NCBI GenBank assembly: GCA_946902875.1
Contig: OX336353.1
Location: 17,683,151-17,747,150 of the forward strand
Reading direction: 5' to 3'
DNA length: 64,000 nucleotides
From: Nematopogon swammerdamellus
Lineage: Eukaryota > Arthropoda > Insecta > Lepidoptera > Adelidae
Under the pieces are notes generated by a model. That model was not told where the DNA came from, did no database searches, and worked only from the letters and a program-made list of their open reading frames with translations. Made by a program: the position numbers and the translations under genes. This document shows positions 1-10,165 of the stretch, piece after piece (the stretch's first letter is position 1; the number at the start of each line of letters is the position of its first letter).

Positions 1-143
1 CCTTGGGCATCGGAGGCCTTTTTCGATTACAGATACAACATTTTTCGTACAAATCTCTGTGATTTTGTACGACACTGGTATCAGAAGGTATTTTCTGGTG
101 GAGTTTACACGTTAGGAACGCGTCGTATTATGATTAAATCACT
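1..143. other. unannotated AT-rich sequence
   Basis: I see no coding, RNA or repeat signal here. It abuts the A-tail of the LINE stub that begins at 144. Confidence 0.5.
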
Positions 144-377
144 GTTTTTTTTTATTGAGCCGAGCCACCCATAAGGTTTCTAACGACGCGCATGGGCATT
201 CGGTCGTATGCGTTGGTTGCGAATGCCATGCCGGCCTGACAGGTGCGTATTCACGTCCCTCTTGAAGGACCTGATACTGTACTTGGGGGAAATATCTGGG
301 CAGGGAGAGCGTTCCAGAGTTCTGTAGAGGAAAGGTCTGCAGAACCGGTTGGTACGCATCGGTAAGTCCAGCGACAG
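144..377 (-). mobile_element. LINE-T1 3' end (C-terminal ORF stub, 3'UTR, A-tail)
   Basis: On the minus strand this reads MRTNRFCRPF, then SPKYSIRSFKRDVNTHLS and GRHGIRN, followed by a stop, a short 3'UTR and an A-run at 144-152. The same ending recurs at 5820, 38595, 44530, 55745 and 58908. It is the C-terminus of a non-LTR retrotransposon pol (CR1/Jockey-like by the LP...Y..SFKR..N pattern; clade unresolved). The copy is 5'-truncated and dead. Confidence 0.75.
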
Positions 378-421
378 ACCAATTTATACAAGATTATACA
401 ATCCATAAGTAAGTACCTATT

Positions 422-800
422 TTTTTATGTAACCCAACATGAGTGGCTGTGTCGAGGGACAAAAGGTGCTCTCGACAGATCCAAACACACACTTCTCCTC
501 GCGAAACCAAGCTCATTGGGATGCCATGCCAGTAGATTTTCGGTTTGGTTAAAAGATTCGGGAAACTTACTCGCCGGAAGGTAGTTCCACATCCCAGCGG
601 TGCGACAGAGAAACCATTTTGAGAAACGATTTATTCTCAAAACCTCAAGGCGGCGAGTCTCTCTGTGAGTGTTGCGGAGTTGAGACGGATAGCAGGGAAT
701 AAGGGAGGCTAGTTCCTCAGAGCAGCGACCGTGGTAGTATCTGTAAAACAGACTAAGCTAACTCACAAAACATCTTGACTCAAGATGCTCCGGAATATCT
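422..800 (-). mobile_element. LINE-T2 3' end (C-terminal ORF stub, 3'UTR, A-tail)
   Basis: The minus strand encodes a stub containing LCRTAGMWNYLPASKFPESF, the usual 'MWN.LP...FP' C-terminus of CR1/Jockey-type LINE ORF2, followed by a 3'UTR ending GGGTTACATAAAAAA at 422-430. A second diverged copy lies at 36320-36620. The last ~50 bp resemble the tail of SINE-B (14057, 4682), so this family is the probable partner LINE of SINE-B. The upstream limit near 800 is approximate. Confidence 0.6.
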
Positions 801-851
801 GTAAGTTTCGGGTCACCAATAAGACTCGGATGGCTGTATAGAATCCAAGAA

Positions 852-955
852 CTGGGATGGCTACATCACTTAACGCACTCATGATGCCAGGTGCCATGGT
901 AGTGCTTCGCTTTGGTCGGGTCGGCTACACTGACTGAATTGGACGGATAACACGA
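852..955 (-). mobile_element. degraded SINE-A/LINE-A tail fragment
   Basis: Diverged match to the shared 3' tail: GGCTACATCACTTA, then ATGCCAGGTGCCATGG and GTCGGCTACACTGA. Both ends are missing. Confidence 0.55.
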
Positions 956-1046
956 ACTCACCTAGCTATGATACATACTTCAAAAGACGCTGGAAGAGAA
1001 TGCCTTAGTTAGGCAGTTTAAACATTTTGCAACAGTTTGCACATTT

Positions 1047-1092
1047 ATGCAATGCAATGCAATGCAATACAATACTATACAATACAATACAA
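1047..1092. repeat. pentanucleotide microsatellite (AATGC/AATAC)n
   Basis: About nine 5-bp units drifting from ATGCA to ATACA. A small open frame through it (1047-1271) is compositional and I do not call it a gene. Confidence 0.8.
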
Positions 1093-1548
1093 CAGTTTTC
1101 ATAGCCGCTTCCTATTCATACCAATTTCAAAAACAGAAGGGCTTACACCGCGGGTCTAGTGACTTAACCGACCATGTCGGATTCCACATATACAATTTCA
1201 AAGAAACCGATGAACCACGGAACACGCGTGGCCAGTTGGGGAAGAAAGACGGCCATCGATCGCTGTTCTGAGCGATGAAACAACTGTGACAGAAGTTACG
1301 ACACCGCAGATAGGTGAGTAACTGTCATTATAACGTAAGAATTGCACTAACGAGTCGTTTCCTCGGCCAACGCACATCGTCATCAGATAACAGGCAAATT
1401 ACTTCAACTTGCCGCTGTATTGAAGACCGCCTGCGTTACGTTTAAGGTTAAGAGATTGGTTCGGCATTCGTACGTACAGTACCCGGCAGTAAGTACCGAA
1501 CGCGCCAGCAGCAGAAGCCGCTTCGATGCCGCTCGCCCTTAGCCAGCA

Positions 1549-1665
1549 GTCGGTCACTGCGACCGCCCTAACTTAGGGCGGACAAAGTGACCGCTACTAG
1601 TCGCCAGCTGGCCGGCCACGGCGACTGCCCTATTTTATATAGGGCGGACAAAGTGACGGCAGGCC
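1549..1665. repeat. pair of related hairpins
   Basis: Two adjacent ~45-bp inverted repeats built on GCCCTA...TAGGGCGGACAAAGTGAC. The first stem also pairs GGTCACT with AAGTGACC. The shared flank GGGCGGACAAAGTGACSGC shows a local duplication of about 65 bp. I see no coding role. Confidence 0.55.
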
Positions 1666-1699
1666 TCGCGCGGTTTACCGCGCAAAAAAGACCGGTTGC

Positions 1700-2112
1700 G
1701 GTGTGATAGTCTTACGACTAATACCTTTTTTCCTTCGCAGATTCCAGATTCCCCCTATCATACGAACTCGCACGTCTCTGTGTGACAGTGATGTGATGAC
1801 GCTCTACAACCGGATTGTCTCTTTCTAAAGCTCGATACGCATTATTTGCTACCTGGGAACTGTGCGTGTCGTTTTCGCACGTTTCGCGTTTGTAAAACTG
1901 TGCCATTGTAATATTGAGAAATGGTTTGGAAAAATTATAATTTTTTGTATGTATGAATTTTTTTTGTCCATATTCGGCCCAGCAGATGTCAAGAAGTTTC
2001 CACGTGCGGCACGTAACTTACGTACCTAACAGTCGCGAGCGTGTGTTGAGTCATGGTGGCGGTTGTGGCGTCCGCTTTGGACTTCGGCGCTCTGAGGCGC
2101 TACCTCAGCGCC
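1700..2112. other. no recognisable feature
   Basis: Short open frames occur on both strands (1718-1906 minus, 1953-2207 plus) without recognisable domain, promoter or splice context. Confidence 0.4.
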
Positions 2113-2176
2113 CCGGAGGGTCAGCGCGCCGGAGGGTCAACGAACCGGAGGGTCAGCGCGCCGTAGGGTCAGCGCT
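2113..2176. repeat. 16-bp tandem repeat, four units
   Basis: Units CCGGAGGGTCAGCGCG, one with CAACGAA and one with CCGTAGGG, in exact 16-bp register. It lies in a GC-rich island of about 180 bp. Confidence 0.8.
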
Positions 2177-2500
2177 CAGACCAGGAGGACATGGGCGTTG
2201 TGCCTAGTGCTTCTATAGCAGTTTCGGTGAGATATTGTGATCAATCCACCGAATTTCTGTGACCCTTCCGACAGCACGTGAGTTGTTAATTCCATTTCAG
2301 AAAAAAAAATTACGCAATTTTAACTAATTTTCTTTTTAATATCTTGAGAAATCGAATAAACATGCACTTACACTTTTTTAAAGCATAATAAACACAGTTG
2401 TCAGTATTGTTATGCCGAATACATAGAACACTTTATTAGAAAAGTTTTTCTTTATAAACATTCTTCGGTTTTCTGATATTAATTTCAATCAACCAACAGT

Positions 2501-2560
2501 GCTTCACGATGCTTCTGAACGCTCCAATTCAGCGTTCTGAACGCATCGTGTGAAGCTAGC
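2501..2560. repeat. hairpin inverted repeat
   Basis: GCTTCACGATGC and GCATCGTGTGAAGC pair around an inner AACGCT/AGCGTT stem and a 7-base loop. Origin unknown. Confidence 0.55.
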
Positions 2561-2774
2561 CCCCTTTCTAAAACTCGAATGGTCGGTGCTGGACTCGCGT
2601 GGTTAGTTTTCTGCCAGTACTGTACATAATAACGGGATCTGGAGAATTAGCTGGTTCCTTTTTAGTCGACAAGGCTACAAAATGACTTATTGACGGATAG
2701 CATCTGAGATGGTCTAGAAATGATTATGCAAGTCTAATGCTCGTATACATAGAGTTCTCAGTCTTAGCTCGCCA

Positions 2775-3000
2775 AAACGGTTGGGTACATCACCTACAAC
2801 ATCCGTGATGTCAGCCCATAACACCGGGTGAACTAGGTGCCATGCCAGTGCTTCCCTTCATTTCATGTCGGCTACACTGAACTGGGCGGAAAAGACGAAA
2901 GATTTACATAGCCGTTTCGACCGACGCTTCGCTCAGTGCGGTGGTATCAACCCGGCCGGGATAAACCCTACCACCTAGTAAGGTATACGAAGAGAAGGGA
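2775..3000 (-). mobile_element. SINE-A/LINE-A tail copy, 5'-truncated
   Basis: Minus-oriented copy of the shared tail, from ACGGTTGGGTACATCACC through AACCCTACCACCTAGTAA to 'GAAGGGACCTACC'. It lies 129 bp from a full SINE-A of opposite orientation. Confidence 0.75.
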
Positions 3001-3128
3001 CCTACCTACAGTTTACGGTGGTTTAAATGCACAGAAAAGGCGTTGGTAATTTTGAAAACATGTTATCTTGCTACCAAAATCTGGTCAACGCGCACTCCGT
3101 TTTCATCAGACATATGAATGATGAATTT

Positions 3129-3517
3129 GTCAGCCTCGATAGCTCAGTGGTGCAGACAGTAAACTGTCGCTATTGAATTTTAAGCAACGCTGGGTGCGGT
3201 CAGTATTTGGATGGGTGACCGCTGACCGTTGGAGGCTGACCGAGGTTCGGATTCCTCGTAAAACTGTAGGTTCCTTCCCTCCTAATCTTACTATGTGGTA
3301 GGGTTTAACTCGCCCGGGTTGGTACCACCGCACTGAATGAAACGTCGGTCGAAACGGCCATGTAAATAGTTTGTGTTTTCTGACCAGTTCCGTGTAGCCG
3401 GCACGATCAAAGGGGGAAGCACTGACATGGCACCTAGTTCACCCGGTGCTATGGGCTGACATCACGGACGTTGTAGGTGATGTAGCCAAGAATGTCAGTT
3501 TCCATAAAAAAAAAAAA
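3129..3517 (+). mobile_element. SINE-A, full-length: tRNA-like/5S-like head, core, LINE-A tail
   Basis: 389-bp SINE in modules. 3129-3150 is a tRNA-like start with A box TAGCTCAGTGG (3140-3150). 3181-3222 is a near-exact copy of the 5S rRNA internal control region (AAGCAACGCTGGGTGCGG, CAGTATTTGGATGGGTGACC). 3244-3255 is a B box GGTTCGGATTCC. A core with AAAACTGTAGG follows, then the tail GGTAGGGTTTAACTCG...ATGTCAGTTTCCATA and a 12-A run. GTCAGCCTC (3129-3137) and GAGGCTGAC (3232-3240) form a perfect 9-bp inverted repeat around the 5S part. Other full copies are at 7102-7489 and 54886-55258. It is non-coding and probably transcribed by Pol III (inference). Confidence 0.85.
3140..3255 (+). promoter_or_regulatory. 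predicted composite Pol III promoter (A box, 5S ICR, B box)
   Basis: A tRNA-type A box (3140-3150) and B box (3244-3255) bracket 42 bp that match 5S rRNA box A / intermediate element / box C (3181-3222). The 5S part aligns with the family consensus GGTCAGTACTTGGATGGGTG apart from one base. Function is inferred from motif identity only. Confidence 0.7.
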
Positions 3518-3659
3518 ATTAAGAAACAAGTGACAAAGATACACGTATGTTGTGGTAGTTATATCATTCCAAATTCAAATGAGCCTCGTCGGTTATATAT
3601 AATCTCCTATGTTTGACAGCAAACTCGAAAATCTGAATATATCACTATAAGCGAGCAAA

Positions 3660-3712
3660 ACCCCTTTGTATCGTTAAGAAGAGTGCCCCTAGCACTCTTA
3701 ACGATACAAAGG
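3660..3712. repeat. near-perfect hairpin
   Basis: CCCTTTGTATCGTTAAGA and TCTTAACGATACAAAGGG pair around a short loop with GTGCCCCTAGCAC. About 52 bp in all; possibly a tiny foldback remnant. Confidence 0.65.
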
Positions 3713-3918
3713 GAACCCTTAAAATGGGCCCTTAGCATTGGGATTATTTGGGATGATTGGGGATCGGCCTGTGGATTGCGACCAGTATTTATACACTCGC
3801 CATAATAGCTCGGTGTAATGAGAAAATATTAATATTTCTTGAAAGCGAAGCTTGCTGTAGCGGGAAGTGAAAAAGAGAAAACAAGAGATAGGAAGAGACT
3901 ATAGTTATAAATAGGTAA

Positions 3919-4175
3919 GGAATATAACTCCCTTCTTATATTACTAGGTGGTAGGGTTTAACCCGCCCGGATTGATAATCACCGCACTGAAAGAAAGGTC
4001 GGTCGAAACGGCTATGTAAATAGTTCGTGTTTTTCGTCCAGTTCAGTGTAGTCGGTACAACCGAAGTGAAGCACTGACATGGCATCTAGTTCACCAAGGT
4101 CTTATGGGCTGACATCACGGATGGTAGTTAGGTGCTGTAGCCAACCGTATCAGTTTCAATAAAAAATAAAACTCG
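3919..4175 (+). mobile_element. SINE-A/LINE-A tail copy
   Basis: Plus-oriented tail from ATAACTCCCTTCTTATATTA, a LINE-A-type junction rather than the SINE core, through GGTAGGGTTTAACCCGCCCG to ATCAGTTTCAATAAAAAATA. Probably a 5'-truncated LINE-A. Confidence 0.7.
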
Positions 4176-4179
4176 TCGT

Positions 4180-4680
4180 ACGATCTCATAAGGAAGGAGT
4201 TCTTACAATTCAAATAAAAGATTTACTCAAAGGGTCAAGTAAGCAAAAAAAAAAAATTACTTAAGTGTTGCTGCCCTCGTAACACTCTTCGGCCGAAGGG
4301 CAAAAAAGGGCCCCCAGGACAAAATAGTGTGCGTGCCGCGTCCTCGGGGAGTAATTGTAGCCCCTAAAAAGGGTTTTAAGGGCTACTGCGCAATACCTAC
4401 GCGTAGAGTTACTATCGACATTTTAAAAGTCCTCGCAAAAAGCCTGACATTCGCGAATAAGTCCGGACAATTTGTGGATTAATGGAGTGTCGAAAAATAA
4501 ATTTGAGACCGTTTGGGGGCGATTATTTTGATGTTCATTGTTGATTTTCAACAAGTGAAAAAAAAAACCGTGCATTCCCAATGGAAAGCAAAAACACCAA
4601 CTTGTCCGGACAAATAGGTACAGACTTTTGGTGACCCTACGTACACTTAATACCTGCTGAGTGAGCTCTCATTGTGACAT
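4180..4680. other. no recognisable feature
   Basis: 500 bp with no recognised gene or repeat. A short inverted CTTCGGCCGAAGGG word at about 4287 echoes the GGCCGAAGGCC motif of the 10.7-kb arrays. Confidence 0.4.
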
Positions 4681-4681
4681 G

Positions 4682-4919
4682 TTTTTTTTTATGTAAGTAA
4701 TCCAGTATGGGTGGCTGAGTCAGAGGGGCCAAAGCACATGCTCCGACCAGCCAATATCACCTCCAAGAAGAGAGGTGCCATATCGGAGACTTCCTTTTGG
4801 ATTGCTGGCTATACTGGACTAGAGGAGAACATAGCCGAGGCTGCTATGCGGCGATCTTACATCCAGTATGGCGGTACCAACGCAGTCAGCTACAATTTAA
4901 GCGTACCACCTATTAAGGT
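4682..4919 (-). mobile_element. SINE-B, 5'-truncated
   Basis: Minus-oriented, with tail GACTCAGCCACCCATACTGG then ATTACAT and an A-run at 4682-4690. Body words CCAGTATAGCCAGCAATCC and GGCACCTCTCTTCTTGGAGG match the full copy at 14057-14469. The head is missing. A 97-codon open frame across it on the plus strand is a chance frame. Confidence 0.75.
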
Positions 4920-5082
4920 TTTCGGTGTGACAAAATTCGTTATTATTAGATACAAATGCAGTTCAAGTAGAAAATTATCCTCCTTTGCGTTCACAGTCGG
5001 GTAAAAAGGGTTGAAATGATTTGAGATATAAGTATGTTTGAACTCTAATAAATTTTCTCAAGTATGTATGTATATTATATTA

Positions 5083-5450
5083 CTAGCTTTTGCCCGCGGC
5101 TTCGCTCGCGTGAAATTCGTATTTAAAAAGAAGAAAGTAAGTAAGCCCGCTACCGTACCTTTATTTCGGTCCGCGGACCAAATTTTGTTTATATGAGAGC
5201 CATATCTTAGTGTAACCGGAACTAGCCTCTCCTGTGTCACGTATATTTAAATGTGCTTGTGCTAAGTTTCATCGAATTCGGGCGATCGGTTTAAGAGTTA
5301 TGGAGAAACATACATACATACAGTGAAGATTTCTAAAAATCGTCAATTTAGTTTTAGTATCACACATATATAGAGTCTGCAAACGCAATATCTCATAAAA
5401 CAAAGTAACTTACTCAATGACCATCCCTTACTGATTAATTATTAGTATAA
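5083..5450 (+). mobile_element. Rep-G interspersed repeat (AGCTTTTGCCCGCGGCTTCG type)
   Basis: Starts CTAGCTTTTGCCCGCGGCTT, contains AAGTTTCATCGAATTCGGGC and a short CATA tail, then continues AGAGTCTGCAAACGCAATAT. A second copy at 49497-50390 carries the same order with an insertion. This is a very common lepidopteran repeat whose transposon class I cannot assign from sequence alone. Confidence 0.7.
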
Positions 5451-5459
5451 ATAATAATT

Positions 5460-5815
5460 TATTGATATTTTATTTAATAAGTAATTTTATATAGCTTTTA
5501 TTAAACTAGAATATTATATTACATACATATACATTTCAAGCTTGTTGGTATTTTTGCCACAATGCTCGAACAGGTCACATAATAAACAATAATTTATTGT
5601 TTTCCACAATATTTCAGCTGCTATACTTATTGGAAAAACCTGGCAATATTTTCCGCTCATTCGCTCACGCGCGATAGACTTTTTTGTTTGAGCTGTATCC
5701 AACTAGCAAATTGATATACGCCGCGCTGTTACAAAACGTAGTACGTTGTAGCGCCGTCGCAGGTAGCTGGGGTGTACTGCGTTTAAATTAATTTCCGTTA
5801 CGTCGATGTTAAGTT
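5460..5815. other. AT-rich sequence without recognisable feature
   Basis: Only a 62-codon minus open frame with no recognisable domain. Confidence 0.4.
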
Positions 5816-5819
5816 TTGA

Positions 5820-6060
5820 ACATGATTTTATTATATAAATTCTTAATAGAATTTCGCATTCAATGTTCGTTCTCACGAACTAAATCATATAACCGGTTTT
5901 TTAGGTCTTTTATTCACATTCACGGGAAAATGTGGAACGCACTCCCAAGTACAGCCTGGGGTTTTTACAAAAGAGGCATGAAAAAGCTCTTCTCAGGCCG
6001 GCATGGCGTTCGCAACCCCAGTGCATCACAGAATGACCATGCGCTACGATGACCATGGAC
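5820..6060 (+). mobile_element. LINE-T1 3' end stub
   Basis: Encodes FRSFIHIHGKMWNALPSTAW, then KRGMKKLFSGRHGVRNPS, the same C-terminus as at 55745. The 3'UTR is lost after GATGACCATGG. Confidence 0.7.
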
Positions 6061-6610
6061 ATTCTGTACTTTATTGACTAGCCACATAATATCACCGCTT
6101 ACGGTCTATCGAAAACACAACTTGAGAGCAAGATTAATAATTTCGCTGAGAGTTCTGACTACAAAGACTTATTAATTAAGTGTATCACGTGTAAAGAGCC
6201 TTTGTCAAACTATGATACGTAATTTGTATCAACATAATTATGTTAGTATATTAAACATACTATAATTTAGTATAATTGTCAAAAATAAAAAATAAAAATA
6301 TATGACTATTAAGATACGCTGTTGTGACGCTTTTCACGGTAAAATATCACGTTTTAACGCCAAACCCTTTAAAAAAAATCGCTTATCGAATCGTGCTTTT
6401 CTGCTCTTCGCATTAGTGTCACTCATTCGATATCTTAAGGTGAATTTGCGGAGGTGTTCGTTTTTTTTACTGAGTTAGCCGAAGTAACTCATCCATCTAA
6501 GCGATATCTTCTTTCGTGTTACGTCGCTAGCGAATGATTCAAACCCCCGATAGCAGTGAAAAGAAGTGATTAGGCCAGTGCCTGACGTTGCCGTTGCCTG
6601 GCTGGTGCTT
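6060..6610. other. AT-rich sequence without recognisable feature
   Basis: No domain-bearing frame and no repeat recognised. Confidence 0.4.
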
Positions 6611-6611
6611 G

Positions 6612-6748
6612 AATAAAAATCGACCAAGTGCGAGCCGGACTAAAAAATTAAAGGAAATTCCCAACACGTGTTTTTTTCTTATTTTTTTTTTTGTGGTTCG
6701 GAAACCTCGGTACGCGAGTCCGACTCGCACTTGGCCGGTTTTTAATGT
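6612..6748. mobile_element. short Rep-N derivative with inverted ends
   Basis: Left end AAAAATCGACCAAGTGCGAG and right end CTCGCACTTGGCCGGTTTTT are inverted copies of the Rep-N terminus, with about 80 bp of AT-rich filler between. It could be an internal deletion or two solo ends. Confidence 0.6.
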
Positions 6749-6889
6749 ACTTTCGGTATACCAATATCTCACGAACCGCTCAACCAATCCCAGCAAACCA
6801 GGTGTTAGGTGATAGAGTCACTCGGCCGCCTTCCACCTATGGCAACGTCAATGAATAATATGAACAATTGATGACGACATAGCCTATAC

Positions 6890-7557
6890 AAAAAAACGGC
6901 CAAGTGCGAGTCGAATTCGCGCACCGAGGGTTCCGTATCGCCATGTCATGGTCGCGCCACTCACGCCATCTATGGCGTGTTGATTAGTTAAAATGCTTCA
7001 TAATCGTTTCTGTAGATGGCGCGCGCGCACACACTTTTTAGTTTCTTCTATGGGAACCCCCGTGATTTTTTTTTTATTATTTGTTGTTAGATCGGCCATA
7101 ATTTTTTTTTTTATGGATACTGACACGGTTGGCTACATCACCTACAACGTCCGTGATGTCAGCCCATAACACCGGGTGAACTAGGTGCCATGTCAGTGCT
7201 TCCCCCTTTGATCGTGCCGGCTACACTGAACTGGTCGGAAAACACAAACTATTTACATAGCCGTTTGGACCGACGTTTCATTCAGTGCGGTGGTAACAAC
7301 CCGGGCGGGTTAAACCCTACCACCAAGTAAGATTAGGAGGGAAGGGACCTACAGTTTTACGAGGAATCCGAACCTCGGTCAGCCTCCAACGGTCAGCGGT
7401 CACCCATCCAAGTACTGACCGCACCCAGCGTTGCTTAACATTCAATAGCGACAGTTGACTGTCTGCACCACTGAGCTATCGAGGCTGACAAAATAACACA
7501 TATTATGTGAAAATTTCAACGGGCTAACTATTACGGTTCAAGAGATACAGCCCTCGG

Positions 7558-7589
<32 letters not shown>

Positions 7590-7725
7590 GCAGACAGACA
7601 GAAAGACATACAGACAGACGGCGTAGTAGGCTTAGTAATAGGGTCCCGTACCGGATACGGAGCCTTAAAAACCGACCAAGTGCGAGCCGGACTCGCGCAA
7701 CGAGGAGGGTACCGTAGCACCAAGT
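6890..7725 (+). mobile_element. Rep-N repeat interrupted by a full SINE-A
   Basis: Plus-oriented Rep-N starts GGCCAAGTGCGAGTCGAATT, with CGCACCGAGGGTTCCGTATC and GATGGCGCGCGCGC. It breaks at GATCGGCCATAA (about 7101) and resumes at 7490 with AATAACACATATTATGTG, (GACA)n and CGTACCGGATACGG. The uninterrupted copy at 53950-54378 shows these pieces are normally contiguous, so the SINE landed in an existing copy. Confidence 0.85.
7102..7489 (-). mobile_element. SINE-A, full-length, nested in Rep-N
   Basis: The A-tail appears as T-run 7102-7112. The tail, core and composite head follow, ending at the perfect 9-bp inverted repeat word GTCAGCCTC (minus). The 5S-like region is 7396-7438 and reads GGTCAGTACTTGGATGGGTG on the minus strand, closer to 5S rRNA than the copy at 3129. 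It sits between the Rep-N words GGCCATAA and AAATAACACA, suggesting a short ATAA target duplication. Confidence 0.85.
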
Positions 7726-8060
7726 AATTTGCCCTTTATTATTTATTGTTTTAGTGTAAAACAAACAACCACTTGAAAATTTGTTTTATTTAAAAAAATT
7801 AATTTGAGTCTCAGAAAATTCGCTAAGAGGTATCGATTAAAATATAATTTGGAATCACTGACATAGATTTATGATTCAACCTTGTAATTTGGCGCGTTTA
7901 GATATGCAAACATTTGAACCGGGGTTAGAGCGAATTGAGATTTCGCGTAACGCGTGCGTGACCAAAATTTAATTTATAAATAAAACGAAAATGTAATAAC
8001 ATAAATAAACTTCAGCCCCTAAAATCCTCGGCGTATCCAAAATAAACAATCAGATATGTT
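7725..8060. other. no recognisable feature
   Basis: AT-rich, with no repeat or frame of note. Confidence 0.35.
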
Positions 8061-8062
8061 CA

Positions 8063-8480
8063 TATAAAAACCCCCGACTCTTAAAAAGTAAAAAATAATT
8101 TCCGTTTACTTACTTAAAGGAGTCGGTGGACCGCTAAGTAAATTCCCGCGCAGCTCTGAGTTTTTATAATTTATTTACTTAGCGGTCCCCCGACTCCTTT
8201 AAGTTAACGGAAATTATTTTTGACTTTTTAAGAGTCGGGGATTTTTAAATTTGTAATTTAACTTTTATTTCAAGCTTTAAAAAAAAAAGCGCATGCAAAT
8301 CGATCCACTTTTTAAGATAATAATTTTTTTTATTACTTAATTACTTGATTACTTGATTACAAACATAGCTAAGAACCATCCCGATTAAACAAGCTTCCTA
8401 ATAAAAAAAAACCGCATCCAAATCAAGACCACACACATACACGTCAAAATTATAACACCCCTCCGTTTTTTTCGCCGGGG
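8063..8480. mobile_element. foldback element, copy 1
   Basis: 8067-8145 and 8172-8250 are inverted arms of ~75 bp built on CCGACTCTTAAAAAGT and AAAGGAGTCGGTGGACCGCT. A flank with ACTTTTATTTCAAGCTTT follows, and then TATAACACCCCTCCGTTTT. All of this recurs inverted at 10150-10470. Copy 1 carries about 115 extra bp (8293-8409) relative to copy 2. Confidence 0.7.
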
Positions 8481-8499
8481 GTTAATAAACAATCAGACG

Positions 8500-8900
8500 T
8501 TTTATCATACCACATAACCTGAGGACATACAGAAAGTTGACCACAAACTTCACATGAGCGGCGGAGCGATCCCTCCCTGCCCGGTGACAGTTTGATATTA
8601 TAAGCTATTGATAGATGGCGCTGCGCTGTGGCTAACATCGCAGTATCGCAGTCTTTATGGCGCCTTCGTGACACGAATGACGGCCCTTCTCGCCTCGTGT
8701 GTTGAGAGAGAAATTGCCGTGTGTCTGATGATAAACTACGGATTGTCTTTTTGTACTAGTCATGTGGGTTATCAACAATTTTTGGCAACCGTGATCTAAC
8801 CGATATCTGTCTTCAATACCGATATTGATATCCGTTGCCAAATATCGGTATCAAAAACTCTGATTCATAGTTAAAAAAAAAAAAAAAAAATTAAAAGTTG
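8500..8900. other. no recognisable feature
   Basis: Mixed-composition sequence with overlapping short frames on both strands and no domain. Ends in an A-run beside the next SINE-A tail. Confidence 0.35.
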
Positions 8901-8903
8901 CTT

Positions 8904-9060
8904 TTTTTTTATGGAACCTGACACGGTTGGCTACATCACCTACAACATCCGTGATGTCAGCCCATAACACAGGTGAACTAGGTGCCATGTCAGTGCTTCC
9001 CTTCATTTCATGTCGGCTACACTAAACTGGACGGAAAACACGAACTATTTACATAGCTTA
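8904..9060 (-). mobile_element. SINE-A/LINE-A tail copy, 5'-truncated
   Basis: T-run then ATGGAACCTGACACGGTTGG through CACGAACTATTTACATAGC, truncated at a CATTACATTACA run. Confidence 0.75.
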
Positions 9061-10080
9061 CATTACATTACATAGCATTACATTTTTGTTGGCCATTATG
9101 ATGCCTTTCTTTTTAACATTTTAAAAGTAAAGTTCTGTCTTTACATAATTTATTTTAACACTAATCAATTTTTTTTTATACACTATGTTCACGCACTATG
9201 TCATTGTTTATTAACGAAAAACCTACACACTAAGAAAGAAGAGTTGTACCTACACACTTAAATAAACAGTAAAGTATAAACAAAGTTTCTGTCCTGAACT
9301 ACGTAACTCAACTCAACGTTTTGCGTGTCCGGCGTGCCTGCGCGGCGCGACGCCGGAACGCACCGTGTGGCATACATCACTATTCACAAATCACAGTCAC
9401 ATCACAGCGCAGCACGTACGCACCGATACTATGGATATCTCTCCGCGCAGCGGCACCGCTCGGGCAGCGGCGCCGCGCGCCGCACCGGCCGCCACCGAAA
9501 CCGTAACGCACCGCACGCACCGTCCGTCACCGTCCGTACCGCACCGAGTGTATCGGTAATCTGTGGTGGCTGGCTAGTGGCTACTGGCTCGATCGGCCGG
9601 CACTAAAACTAACTGAAACTGACTGGATTGGCACAACTGGTTGTTCTGATATCTAAATAACTGACAACTGTTCTAGTTGTCAGTTGTCACCCGCGCCGTT
9701 AGATATTTCGTAAATATCTAAGATCTTCGTAGATTTCCAACCCAAATACGACCTTATTGGTTCTACCATAAAGGTAATTTTTCCATGAAAAGATTTATTT
9801 GGTGAAACTAAAAGGAATCGCACGTGCTCTTTCTTACATTTGGGGACTTACTTAAAGAGAGAGGGAAGGCATAATAGTTGTCGGATATCAGTTGTCTGTC
9901 AGCCTGCCTGGCATACGCTGTTCGTTCGCTCGCTCGCTACCTACCTATACTTTGGTTGGTTGGTTGGTTGGTAGCCGATAGCCGATAGCCGATGTTTGCT
10001 ATGACAACCCCGATGCGATACGTTAGAGGCGTGGCAACGGTTTTCAGCTACGTTTCGCTGTAGCGGACACATGAGTATTT
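9060..10080. other. unassigned; GC-rich core at 9315-9600
   Basis: 9315-9600 is GC-rich with many CGCACCG words and open in all plus frames because of composition. No start/splice/domain signal convinces me. Short tandem runs at 9930-9995 are (TCGC)n, (TTGG)n and three AGCCGAT units. Confidence 0.35.
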
Positions 10081-10094
10081 TGTACCCAACAAAC

Positions 10095-10165
10095 AAATTG
10101 GTGCTAACGGAACGGCAGGTCGTTTTATAGTATAAAACAACCTGCCGTTAGCACCAATTTTTTAA
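10095..10165. repeat. near-perfect ~31-bp-arm hairpin
   Basis: AAATTGGTGCTAACGG...GGCAGGTCGTTTTATA pairs with TATAAAACAACCTGCC...GTTAGCACCAATTT with almost no loop. It abuts foldback copy 2, so it may be part of the same element. Confidence 0.75.

Noticed and set aside
3181..3222. 5S rRNA gene
   Set aside because: Only the ~42-bp internal control region is present, inside a SINE; the rest of 5S is absent.
9321..9606. GC-rich overlapping frames as a host exon
   Set aside because: All frames open from CGCACCG-type repetition; no splice or start support.
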